Below, piece after piece: positions 1 through 8,822 of a DNA stretch of 32,362 nucleotides. The translations under genes and the position numbers were made by a program. The notes beneath the pieces are model-generated. The model made no database searches, was not told where the DNA came from, and saw only the letters and a list, made by a program, of their open reading frames with translations. Every line of letters starts with the position of its first letter. Position 1 is the stretch's first letter. Source of the stretch: Gamarada debralockiae (taxonomy: Eukaryota; Ascomycota; Leotiomycetes; Helotiales; Hyphodiscaceae); NCBI GenBank assembly GCA_002803225.1, contig NXFV01000470.1, positions 1-32,362 of the forward strand, read 5' to 3'.

Positions 1-60
1 CCCTAACCCTAACCCTAACCCTAACCCTAACCCTAACCCTAACCCTAACCCTAACCCTAA
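1..60. repeat. Telomere repeat array, (CCCTAA)x10
   Basis: Ten exact, uninterrupted CCCTAA units start at the first base, so the window begins at a chromosome end with the C-rich strand reading inward. TTAGGG is the telomere unit of most filamentous fungi. The array stops abruptly at base 60 and degenerate subtelomeric sequence follows. Bases 61-150 hold no gene or repeat that I can recognise. Confidence 0.98.
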
Positions 61-150
61 ATACCTCTTCTTCCATATTATTATAAACTGATATTATGCT
101 CGACCTATGTGTATTGTCCTATACTGGGTATTACGTGCTCTTCTCTGATA

Positions 151-1245
151 TAGCTATTGTTCAGTAACTACTTTCTAATCCTATAAGTACTAGTATTACT
201 CCTTAAGCTACTGCCGCTGCTCCTCTAAACCTAACTACTGAATCTAAGGCTAGTGGCAAGTGCTAGGGTTCTTAAAGCCTAGTAGTTACTATAGCTAGTT
301 AGTCTTCTACCAGAGACGCGTCCTTAATGTATTCGTAAGCTGCTTGTTCGAAGACTATATATGGCTAGTTAGGACAATGGCGCGCAGCTCTTATACCTTA
401 AGTAAGCTCTATATACCAGGGGTTTCAACTGAAATACTATTAGAAAAGCTATCTATAATCACTTATAGCTATTTAAGAGATATATAAGAGAGGTTAGTAA
501 GTAATAGCTTAAAGGCTTTATATATATACTTAAGAGTATAGTCCTAGTAGCTTATAGTACTATCTTAATACACAATCCAAACGAACTTCACGTGGGCTAG
601 GGAGTATCCCTACGCTATACAGCCAGGGCTACTGCTAAAGTATATAGCTATAGTCTTCAAATCCAGAAAGCTTAATATCTCTCTAATCCAGGGCTGAAAG
701 TACTGTCTCCTACGTACGATGCCTTTACACCGCTTGCCACCCGTGGGCATAGGACGAGCCCCAATGCTAAAATCGTTCTCGCTCTTATACTGGAAATAAG
801 CAGCTTAGAATAGGTATAAAACTCTAGCTATAGCTGGTATTTAAGCTATAGGGAGTAAGGCTTTATAGTTGCCTTTAGTAGTATAGTCTAAAATCATCTA
901 GAAGATCTCGTCCAGAAGATGTTGAATAGTATAAGTAGCCTCTATCGAGTAGGATTAAGAAAGGGAAGCTATAGCTATAGATAATTTTTAAGTAGATCTT
1001 AGAATATAGTAAAGAAAGGGCAAGCTCGATAAACTTTGAATATAGGCATATCTAGCCTATATACTTGCTATTACTATTATATAGACTTCCATGCGCCTAA
1101 CTAAACATAGAAGACTATATATAATTTTCTCACTAGTTATTATGAATACTCTTATATAATTACTAGGGAAGTCTATATAAAGACAAGTTCAAATATTACC
1201 CTATAGTCAAAAGAAACGACTACTATATAACTAGAGTTCTAGCCT
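151..1245 (-). pseudogene. Telomere-proximal copy of C-terminal part of the zinc-finger gene at 17219-18992 (RIP-dead)
   Basis: This segment is about 1.1 kb long and matches 17219-18310 in the same orientation; both start at a shared GTTCAGTAACTACTTTCTAA block. Read on the minus strand with TAG/TAA as Gln it gives a continuous frame. Within it the stretch PWIREILSFLDLKTIA is followed by SLAHVKFVWIVYQDSTISY, and a Gln-rich, probably coiled-coil end lies toward the telomere. The other copy reads QIREILNFPDLKTIA and CLAYVKFVWI, so the two copies carry different transitions and were mutated at least partly independently. The zinc-finger-coding N-terminal part present at 18.3-19.0 kb is missing here: homology stops near 1240 in what looks like an intron of the fuller copy. 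No function is expected. The family is not named. Confidence 0.7.
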
Positions 1246-1465
1246 CTAATAAGATAGACTACTAACTAGACGAAATAGCTATAACTAAGCTATAAATATA
1301 CAGAAGGGGTTATATATTATAGGAAGAGGTAGAGATTTTGAATTAAATGGATTCCGGCCTATTTTAGACTAGTATTATACGCCCTACTTTATTAGGTTCT
1401 TATATTAGCGAGCCTAAAAAACAATATCATAGGTTATATAATAAACTATACTTACTCTATACCCT

Positions 1466-1490
1466 ATTTCCTAGGCCTAGCCTAGGAAAT
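1466..1490 (-). repeat. 25-bp near-palindrome, copy 1
   Basis: The outer arms ATTTCCTAGG and CCTAGGAAAT are perfect inverted repeats around five bases. It is the most diverged of four 25-bp copies in the window. On the minus strand it is followed by AGGGTATA, matching the AGAGTA/AGAGCACA that follows the other copies, so the element has an orientation. Confidence 0.75.
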
Positions 1491-3328
1491 ATTAAGCCTC
1501 CTTCTATAACTCTATTACTACCTCTGTAAAATCAACGCCTACCTTTCTAACCTTACTATTATTAGCTAAGTCCTCCTTATCAGGCTCTATAATAGGAATA
1601 GGTATACCTAAGCTCTCCTTTCTCTTAAGATAATAGAAGTATAACTTTTACCTAAATAGTCTCTTCTCCTCCTTTATAACTAACTCAAATGCCTCTACCA
1701 CTACAGCTACAGCTCTCTGTCTCTACTCCTTCAGGTATATAGCAGTAGCTTCTCTATTACTAACTAACATAATATTATAATCCTTAAGGACAAGCGCTGA
1801 ATCCTACTACCAACAATATACTAGTACATCTGAAAGTACTCCTAGCCCTAATACCTCAACTAATACAGGGAACTTATAGGGTATAGATCTATATTAGTTC
1901 ATAAGCCTAGATAGAGTTACTACTAGCACGTATATATCTCAATAAGCCTCTGATAGTATTTCCTATATCCTACTTTCTATAAGTTCTAGTATTATTAAGT
2001 CGTCCTAGAGTACAATAAACTAAGGTAGTATTGTTCTCCTCATCCCTATCAACAGCCTATCTGCTCTATAGAGGAGATATAGTAGGGTAATACGCGCCTA
2101 ATCTTACTAATATAGGACTCTCTTTTAATCTACCCCTAGTACTTTCGCGTCCTCTCTTATAAATATCTACTCGAGGATTCGATATATAAAGCTATCTATT
2201 TCCTAGTCTCTCTTAATAATTCTAGCCTACTACTCCTTTAGCTTATACTATATTCTAGGCAGGATTACTATGTAATTTATTTCGTCTTTATTATCTAGAG
2301 AAATAGACCCCTGAATTATATTATACCCGCAGCTATTCACAAGTAGCTCAGGCATATTCAGGTTAATATAATAGAAGTAGGTATTTTCCCCCTTCATTAT
2401 ATACTTCGTATAGTACAGATAGGTGACGAGTTACTACTGCTTATTAGGTCGGAGGGCAGCGTACATAGCGAAGTACAAAGGATCCTATTATATAAGCTGC
2501 TGCCTAATTAAGTATACTATATTCCTTAGCTACCTGTAGTTCTCCTTGCTATTAATCTCTTAGAGGTAATAGTAGTACATATTATATTCCGTAAGAATAA
2601 TATTTCTAATCTCTGTCTCAAACTACTACCTAAAAAGATTAAGGTTAATAGAGCCTTCTCTTTCCTATATATTAGTAGTACTACTATCAATCTACTCTAG
2701 GAGAGCTTTCTAGTTATAATTAAATATAGTATATAGCTTTTTATATATAAATTTGTATAGACTGAGTGCATCTGATACTTATAGGGGTTAGTTCTTTACT
2801 TGGAACTATGAAAAGGTTTCGACGTCTATCTTTAGCTTACTAATATCTAGTCGATTAGTATAAATAAACTAAAGCCTCTTCTCTAGCTATAGTGTACTTA
2901 ATTTCTTAACCCTTAAGCCTATATACCTACCTATTGCTTTCGTATGTACGTAGTATACTCTGTAGAATCCTATTATTGTCCTTAGTAGCTTTATATTAGC
3001 CTCTATTACAAACGATCGACCCTTTGCTACTGTTCTTTTCTATCTATTAGTGATATTACTAGAGCAGCTATAAGTGCTCCTACGTCTTCGCTTACTAGTT
3101 CTATCTTACTTACTTCTATACTTACTTCTATACTCACTTCTATGCTTACTTCCCTGCTTGCTTCCTTGCTTACTTCTCTCAGTTATAGTATTGTCTAGTT
3201 TCTATAGCTCCCTACTAATCTTACTTAGGAGTTCCTTATTAATTTTCTTATTATTGAATCTAGTGGAGAAGTCCTCTATAAATACTAACCGTAGCCGTAG
3301 GGGCTCAGGGGGACCCGATATGTGCTCT

Positions 3329-3353
3329 ATTTCCTGGCCCAGGGCTAGGAAAT
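3329..3353 (-). repeat. 25-bp near-palindrome, copy 2
   Basis: On the plus strand, 12-base arms ATTTCCTGGCCC and GGGCTAGGAAAT surround one central A, with a single mismatch of the C-to-T type. It lies in frame inside the 1492-4215 relic, where the minus strand reads YFLALGQEI. On the minus strand it is followed by AGAGCACA. Confidence 0.85.
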
Positions 3354-4107
3354 ACAGAGAGTAAGGCTCCTATTCACGACTATCTCTATCTTCGAGTTCT
3401 AGTACTTCTCCCTCCTTAATAAACCTAGCCTTCCTAACCCTTAAACTAAACTATCTTAACTCAGCTGGAGTAACTTACTCTAGTACCTGTATATTCCTTG
3501 TAGTAGTGAAGTCTATTATCTAGATAACTATCTGTGTTAATACGTCTCTCCAGGGGGCTTATAGGCACTTGATCACTGCTTAGTTTACCTAGTATACTCC
3601 TTCCTCTACTGTATATATACTAGTAAGTATATATACAGCTCGTATAAAGCTTATAGAGGACTAAATATACCCTAACTACTCTACTACTCTCCTACCCTAA
3701 CAACCCTCGATAGCGCTACTAGCCTTAGTAAGCTGGTTTCTCCTGGCTTTATTGTTCTATATAATGTATCTGATACTCTCTTATGTTTAGTTGAATTCCT
3801 TGTCTGAAACTATACTTCAAAATACTCTATCAGCCTTAATATACTTGAAAACTTCCTTAATTATATCCCTAGTATAATTATAGTAGCTCTCTATAGCTTC
3901 TAGGACTTCTGTTTATACTAAGTATTAATCTTTATTACTCTTAATACTCTATAAGTATATAATTATATCACCAGAGGTCTAGTATTCCTGGCCTCTGAGT
4001 ATAACTACATCTCCTGTTTCTATGGTATTACTGTCCTCCCTTCTTCTCTTGCCTAGTACCTATGACTCTATTATATTAGGTACTTAGTATAAGTTACTAT
4101 ATATAGT

Positions 4108-4176
4108 AGGAGTTGCTATAGTATAGTTACTATAGTATAGTTACTGTAGTATAGGAGCTGTAGTATAGGTTACTAT
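4108..4176. repeat. Short tandem repeat of GTATAGTTACTATA type
   Basis: Degenerate units around GTATAGTTACT(A/G)TA repeat four to five times. The tract overlaps the presumed 5' end of the minus-strand gene 1492-4215, where its reading frame can still be followed. It may encode a short low-complexity N-terminus or be leader sequence. Confidence 0.6.
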
Positions 4177-4215
4177 GCTCAGTATAGCTCTTAATATATA
4201 TAAAAGATTGTACTT

Positions 4216-4559
4216 ATATTTTGTTTTGTTTTCTAGAGAAAGAAAAATCGAAAAGCTTTTTTTAAGGGGGAGTTAAATAGAAAATCAGAAGTAATATACT
4301 TACTATTACTAATTCACTTTTCCTCTAATATTCACTTGTCCTTTTAAAATTAGTTTGCTTTATCTTTAAATTCACTTTTCTTTGTCTATAAATCTACTTT
4401 CTATAAATTTACTTTCTTTAAATTTACTTCTCAAAATATTTAAACCCCCTAGTTTTCCTTCAAGCTTTTTCTTTCTCTTTTTCTTTTATAACCTTCATAT
4501 GTATACTATCCCTTCTATAAGTACCCCTCCCTTGTTCCCTCTTATCCTCCTACTACCCT
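4216..4559. promoter_or_regulatory. Divergent intergenic region with an ATTCACTTTTC-type array
   Basis: This region separates the minus-strand gene ending its 5' side near 4215 from the plus-strand gene beginning near 4560, so it should hold both promoters. Between about 4310 and 4432, six degenerate units of the form AATTCACTTTTC, AAATCTACTTTCT and AAATTTACTTTCTT follow one another at 15-25 bp spacing. The DNA is pyrimidine-rich on the plus strand. A promoter role is inferred from position only. Confidence 0.4.
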
Positions 4560-6122
4560 ATCCTATCCTGTCCCTCTCCTAACTCCTACCTAGGCTACTC
4601 TACCTTACTTTCAAAGAATAATCCCTATCTAACAATTATAACTATAACTCCGAACCTTATACCACACGAACTAGCTTCGCGCTATATCTTCGATCCTGCT
4701 AAAGGCACCCTCTATATTAATAATCTTATTGGAATAGTAATAGATAGCCTCTATATTAAGGACAAGCTCTCTAACTATATTATTAGTATACTTATCTACA
4801 CAAGAGACATCAGCTATATATAAGTATAGAATAGCACCTTATTCCAGCTCCTATTCATTAGAGGCATAAAGGTCCAGGCTACATTTGCTCACTATAGCTG
4901 TCTATTCCTTGGCCCTAATGGCTTAGTTCTTACCCTCGCCGGCTGTACCCTCCACGGTTCTCCAGCCTCAGCCCATAACTAATCCCTACTTATAGAAGAC
5001 AATATTACTGCCTACCCTTGATATACTAGATAGTTGAAGGATACCCTATATACCGGCGGTAAGAAGGACGATTACACGTACGACTGAACCAGTACGAGAC
5101 ATACGCTGAAGGCCTATAACAAGTACATCAACTCCCAGCCCTACAACCCTAGTCCCTACTCCTATGCTGACCCTGATACTAACTCGGATAGTAGTAAGAT
5201 GAGTACTCCTAAGAAGAAGGCTAAGGGCAAGAAGAGAAAGAAGGGGTCTAGAGTTACCTGAAAACATAAGGCTACTTCAGGCGCCGGAAAGAAGGTATCT
5301 AAGAGGGCTAAGGGCAGTAGTAAGACTACACTTTTAATAGAGTGTATAGTTGATTCCGAAGATAACAATAACGACGAAGACAACTAAGACAAAGACAATA
5401 ATACCAAGGGCAATAAAGACGAAGACAACGAAGTCCAAGACAAAGAAACTACGGGTTATAATCAAGTCGAAGGCAGTATAAGCAAGGACTATAATAGCGA
5501 ACACTATACGGTTAATAAGCAACTCGAAGGCAGTTGTGAAGCTAGATTGTCCCTCTTAGCTGCCTCTACTACTAAAGCTGAAGATAGTCTCGATGATAGC
5601 GCTACTAACGGTGATAAGCCTACTTACCCCCCTGGCCATAGAAAGACGTATGGCCCCTGAGCTAGCCCTGGCCCTAGTAATAAGGCTGCGATTGTATCTA
5701 ACAGTAGTAATAATCCTAACGCAGCTCTCTCTGCCATGGGTAATGAAGACGAAGACGGCCTCGACAACAGCGAGCCTACTTACCTAACCTTTGGTAGTAA
5801 GACGTGTGGCCCCTACGCTAGTCCCGGTGATGAGGATGAGGCTGTAGTTGTATTGGACAGTAGTAGTGATCCTGACGTAGCTCTCCCTCCTACTAGTAAC
5901 GAAGCCGAAACAGATAATAGTAAGGCGGACGATGGCGAGGCTCACGGTAAGGCTGACGGCGGCGAGGCTAGTGACGGCGAGGCTGGCGACAGCAAGGCTA
6001 GTGATAGTGAGACTAGTGATGATAACTATAACCCTACCTCCCGCAAGACAAAGAAGAGGACCCCTAAGAAGGGCGCTCGCACGACTCGTAGTAGCAAGTC
6101 TCGCCGTAAGGCCGGCAAGTAA
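4560..6122 (+). pseudogene. Acidic Ser/Asp-rich protein with basic C-terminal tail, hypothetical, RIP-damaged
   Basis: A single plus-strand frame runs to the TAA at 6120-6122 with only about ten in-frame stops of the TAG, TAA and TGA kinds and no frameshift. The last 128 codons (from ATG 5736) are fully open. Domain-like order: an ordered N-terminal part (ASRYIFDPAKGTLYINNL, then FAHYSCLFLGPNG near 4890-4920), a basic stretch (KKKAKGKKRKKGS, 5215-5250), a long acidic D/E/N/S region, a duplicated 52-residue unit (5583-5894), and a K/R-rich end (TKKRTPKKGARTTRSSKSRR). The acidic-then-basic layout would suit a nuclear, nucleic-acid or histone-binding protein, but that is inference. I do not recognise the family. 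The true start is unclear: an ATG at 4499 is in another frame and would need an intron or a frameshift. Confidence 0.6.
5583..5894 (+). repeat. In-frame tandem duplication, 156-bp unit (52 codons)
   Basis: CCTACTTACC at 5619 recurs at 5775, exactly 156 bases later. The translated units align as KPTYPPGHRKTYGP-ASPG against EPTYLTFGSKTCGPYASPG, followed by SNSSNNPNAALS against LDSSSDPDVALPP. One unit has TGA where the other has TAC (Tyr). The period is a multiple of three and the frame is preserved, so it arose while the gene was under coding constraint. Confidence 0.8.
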
Positions 6123-6594
6123 GCGTAGCAGTAGGTTAGTATTAAGCCTCCTCTGCTTAGTCTCCTTATATCTCCCCCCTTATATACTCTTGACTTTTCC
6201 TATCTAGTTCTCTCTTTTTTCTCTTAGGTTCTCTCCTAGGATTACCTTATTATATATAGAAAGAAATAGAAATGAACGGGGCAATAATAAACCCTATATA
6301 ATTAATTAGAAATAGATTAATAACCTTATATTTACCTACTTAGAAGTAACTATCTAGCTCTCCTTTCTTAAAAACTACCTTAACTTCTTAAGTATATAGC
6401 TGACTAATTAATTAATATAATATTAACTAAGGCTGAAAACTCCTGTCTCCCTCTTTCTCATAATATTATACTACTATCCAAATCATATTAATCTTCTTAA
6501 TACTACTACTCTTGCCTTTACTTTTAGTAGGGCTATATCCTATATATTTTATACAGTATTCTGACATCTTATAGCCCTTAAGTACATCTGCTTA
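6123..6594. other. Intergenic, no recognisable feature
   Basis: AT-rich sequence between two plus-strand relics. The only visible features are TA-rich tracts near 6245-6420. I see no ORF relic, no structured RNA and no repeat shared with the rest of the window. Confidence 0.5.
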
Positions 6595-8533
6595 GTTAAT
6601 ACCTTTATTAATAAGTTCATTGAACCTTATCCTAAGAACATCAATATATCGAAGCACCTATCGTCCAATCGTCAGTCTTCGGGTTTAATTAAGGTTCTCG
6701 ATAGTCTTAGTCATAGTTCCGCCACATCTATCTAATCCGGACCTTCTATAGTATCCCTACTTAGCCCAGGAAATCCAAACCGAAACATTATACCGAATAG
6801 TCATACGGGTTCAATGCTCTAGAACTAAGGACTCTACTATTAACGTAACTAATGTTCGAGCACTTGATCTATTATATCTAGTCAAGACCAATATATTAAA
6901 GTTAGATATTATAGGCAGGACACTGGCTCAAGTATATACTGGGTCTAATTCTACCTAGGACATAGGATTCAATAGTACTACTACGGATCCAGGTACCTTC
7001 TACTAAGATAAGACAGTTCACCTCAAGGGAGCTCTCGTATAAGTTCCGAGTACTAATAGTTATAGTAGGGTATGACCGTCAGCGAACTATCAGCGAAGTT
7101 CCAAGAGAAACTTATAGAGGTTCAGTAGATGATCTCGAAGAGCCCTAATATCCCTAGATAAGTCTAAGTAATATTAACTTAAGGTCTCTATAAGATTATA
7201 TAGTAGTTTAATAATTAATAATAAAGCCTTCAGAAAGAATTCGACTAGATCAAGAATAAACGTAACGAACTATAATACTAGCTCTAAACTACAAGAGAAG
7301 AATATAAGGACCTCGAACTAAAGCATAAGAAGAGCTTAGAGAAATTTAATAAAGTTAAATCCTAATAGAAGCAAGTCTAGGAGAGTTTAGTTAAGTAAAT
7401 TGCCTTCTAGAAAGAGTAGCTTAAGAGAAAGCAAGTATTATAGATAGATACTAACCTAGGATCAAGTGCTCGCTATAATACTATAACTACTCTTCGAGAT
7501 CCTTTCTAATCTCTATTAGCTAATTATACTCCTAGTTATAGTAGAGGTATATTAAGTAGTATAACCTCTCTCTTAGTAATAAGTTAGCTACTAAAGACCT
7601 TCTATCCTACTAATATAGGCTCTCTAAAGATATAATTCAATAATACAGGGGGGTATAATATAGATATATTTAACTTGGGTGGGTATAACCCTAGTAAATA
7701 TAACTTAGAGTATAACATTAGTTCTTCACTTAATAGTAGTCCTTGAAATTAACTAGATACACTAACTAAACTAAGAAAGGGCAAGTTACCTATAGGAGTA
7801 CCTTTGCCGGCCTCCTAAATACTAGCCCTACTAGGGTTCTCTGTTTTAAGTAGCACTTAATACTTCATTACTAAACTACATACTCCTCCTCTATCTAACA
7901 CTATAGTTTTATACCAAAGTAATAAGGAGCTTACGCTCGAATATAAAGCTACTATCTCTAAACTCTATAACTTAGCAGAAGATTAGGTGAGGAAGTACTC
8001 AAGCATTCCTAACCAGACGAATAATCGTACGATCGCTAGCGGCAATAATACTCTCTAGGACTATATAATAAATTACATATATCCAGGTTACAACAGGACT
8101 CCTACACTCATATTATTACTCTTCTTAATAACCTAAATACGAGATTCTAGTTTGTGATAAGAATGGCCATATAGTACTATATTAAGGATATCATAGCTAT
8201 ACTATAGGAAAGAGGGGTATATCCTAAAGTAAGACCTCAAACGAACTCCATCTAGGATTGAATAGTAAGGCTTGTCAACTGTATATCGACCCGGGATTTA
8301 GTCAGTTATAGCTGTAGAGGACTACTACAGCTTTAGAGCTAAGTAACTCAATATTTACACTAAAGCCCTTAGTAATATACTTAGTCTAATGCTTAATAGT
8401 AATCCTACTATATTTCCTAGCCCTAGGCCGGGAAATAGAGTACTATCTAGGCAAGGGCGGCTAAGTGAAAAGCAGAGGGAGGTAGGCTGGACAATAAGTA
8501 GTCAATGAGAAATAGATTAATAAGCCCCTAGGT
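6595..8533 (+). pseudogene. RIP-dead coiled-coil protein gene, unknown family
   Basis: With TAG/TAA read as Gln, one plus-strand frame (ATG 7072 is in it) stays continuous for about 640 codons. It begins with a Ser-rich segment (NISKHLSSNRQSSG), then a region ending in MTVSELSAKFQEKLIE. A long heptad-like coiled coil follows from about 7090 to 7440 (for example NKRNELQYQLQTTREEYKDL and LKHKKSLEKFNKVK). A Gly/Asn/Tyr segment near 7640-7710 (NLGGYNPSKYNLEYN) and a C-terminal region ending with SEKQREVGW near 8470-8490 come after. Nearly every stop replaces Gln in the coiled coil, as expected if CAG/CAA codons were hit. It points toward the minus-strand gene at 8823-12470 (convergent). A structural or gag-like role is possible; I found no zinc knuckle or enzyme motif. 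Confidence 0.55.
8412..8436 (+). repeat. 25-bp near-palindrome, copy 3
   Basis: Arms ATTTCCTAGCCC and AGGCCGGGAAAT surround a central T; AGAGTA follows. It lies inside the 6595-8533 relic, where it reads FPSPRPGNR, a different peptide from that encoded by copy 2. Confidence 0.8.
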
Positions 8534-8559
8534 AACTAATACTTATACTCCTATATCTA

Positions 8560-8584
8560 ATTTCCTAGCCCTGGGCCAGGAAAT
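8560..8584 (+). repeat. 25-bp near-palindrome, copy 4
   Basis: Arms ATTTCCTAGCCC and GGGCCAGGAAAT surround a central T, with one mismatch; AGAGTATA follows. It sits 148 bp after copy 3, between the two convergent relics and in a different frame from copy 3. Confidence 0.85.
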
Positions 8585-8822
8585 AGAGTATATATACTAA
8601 GAGTACTAGTACCTTACTGGAGAGTAGCCGCTAGTATAGTTTCTATATAAACCCTTGCTCGGCCGCCTAAACTGCCTGAATATCAAGTTCCTCTTATACT
8701 ACTTGAGCCTACCTAGTATTCCCTTAGCCTTCTTCTAGCTCCCCTCTACTTCTCTTTTCTCCCCTAGTAATCCTTCTCTATTATAGCTAAGTATCTTTAG
8801 TATCTAGCTTAGCTATAACTAT

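Larger units (their letters stand above)
1492..4215 (-). pseudogene. RIP-dead large protein gene, resembles a fungal 2-oxoglutarate/Fe(II) oxygenase-like family
   Basis: Reading TAG/TAA as Gln and TGA as Trp, one minus-strand frame runs for about 900 codons without a frameshift. In order it holds an N-terminal region (ETGDVVILRGQEY), a helical segment (VLEAIESYYNYTRDIIKEVF), an R/S/K-rich repeat near 3080-3170 (RSKQGSKQGSKHRSEYRSK), then a conserved-looking block. That block contains DPLYFAMYAALRPNK (about 2440-2490), YTKYIMKGENTYFYYINLN (2350-2400), GYNIIQGSISLDNKDE, and later YKFPVLVEVLGLGVLSD. From memory, intact relatives have an HxD motif where this copy has YIN (2362-2373) and a distal His where RITLLYLLYRAD lies (about 2059-2095). 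All these changes are C-to-T or G-to-A, so the metal ligands are gone. The start codon is not visible; an ATG may have become ATA near 4170-4215. The gene is divergent from the 4560 gene. The coding relic is firm; the family is tentative. Confidence 0.6.

Noticed and set aside
3074..3364. Leu-rich 96-codon plus-strand frame that looks like a membrane segment
   Set aside because: It lies opposite the R/S/K repeat of the minus-strand relic 1492-4215. Runs of Leu/Tyr here are the antisense of AAG/AGT repeats.
5046..5522. Three minus-strand frames with hydrophobic, signal-peptide-like starts
   Set aside because: They are antisense to the Lys- and Asp-rich parts of the plus-strand gene 4560-6122; hydrophobic antisense is the expected shadow of GAY/AAG codons.
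6650..7120. Less AT-rich patch considered as an rRNA or tRNA remnant
   Set aside because: No conserved rRNA core sequences or cloverleaf could be found, and the patch is explained by the Ser-rich N-terminal part of the 6595-8533 frame.
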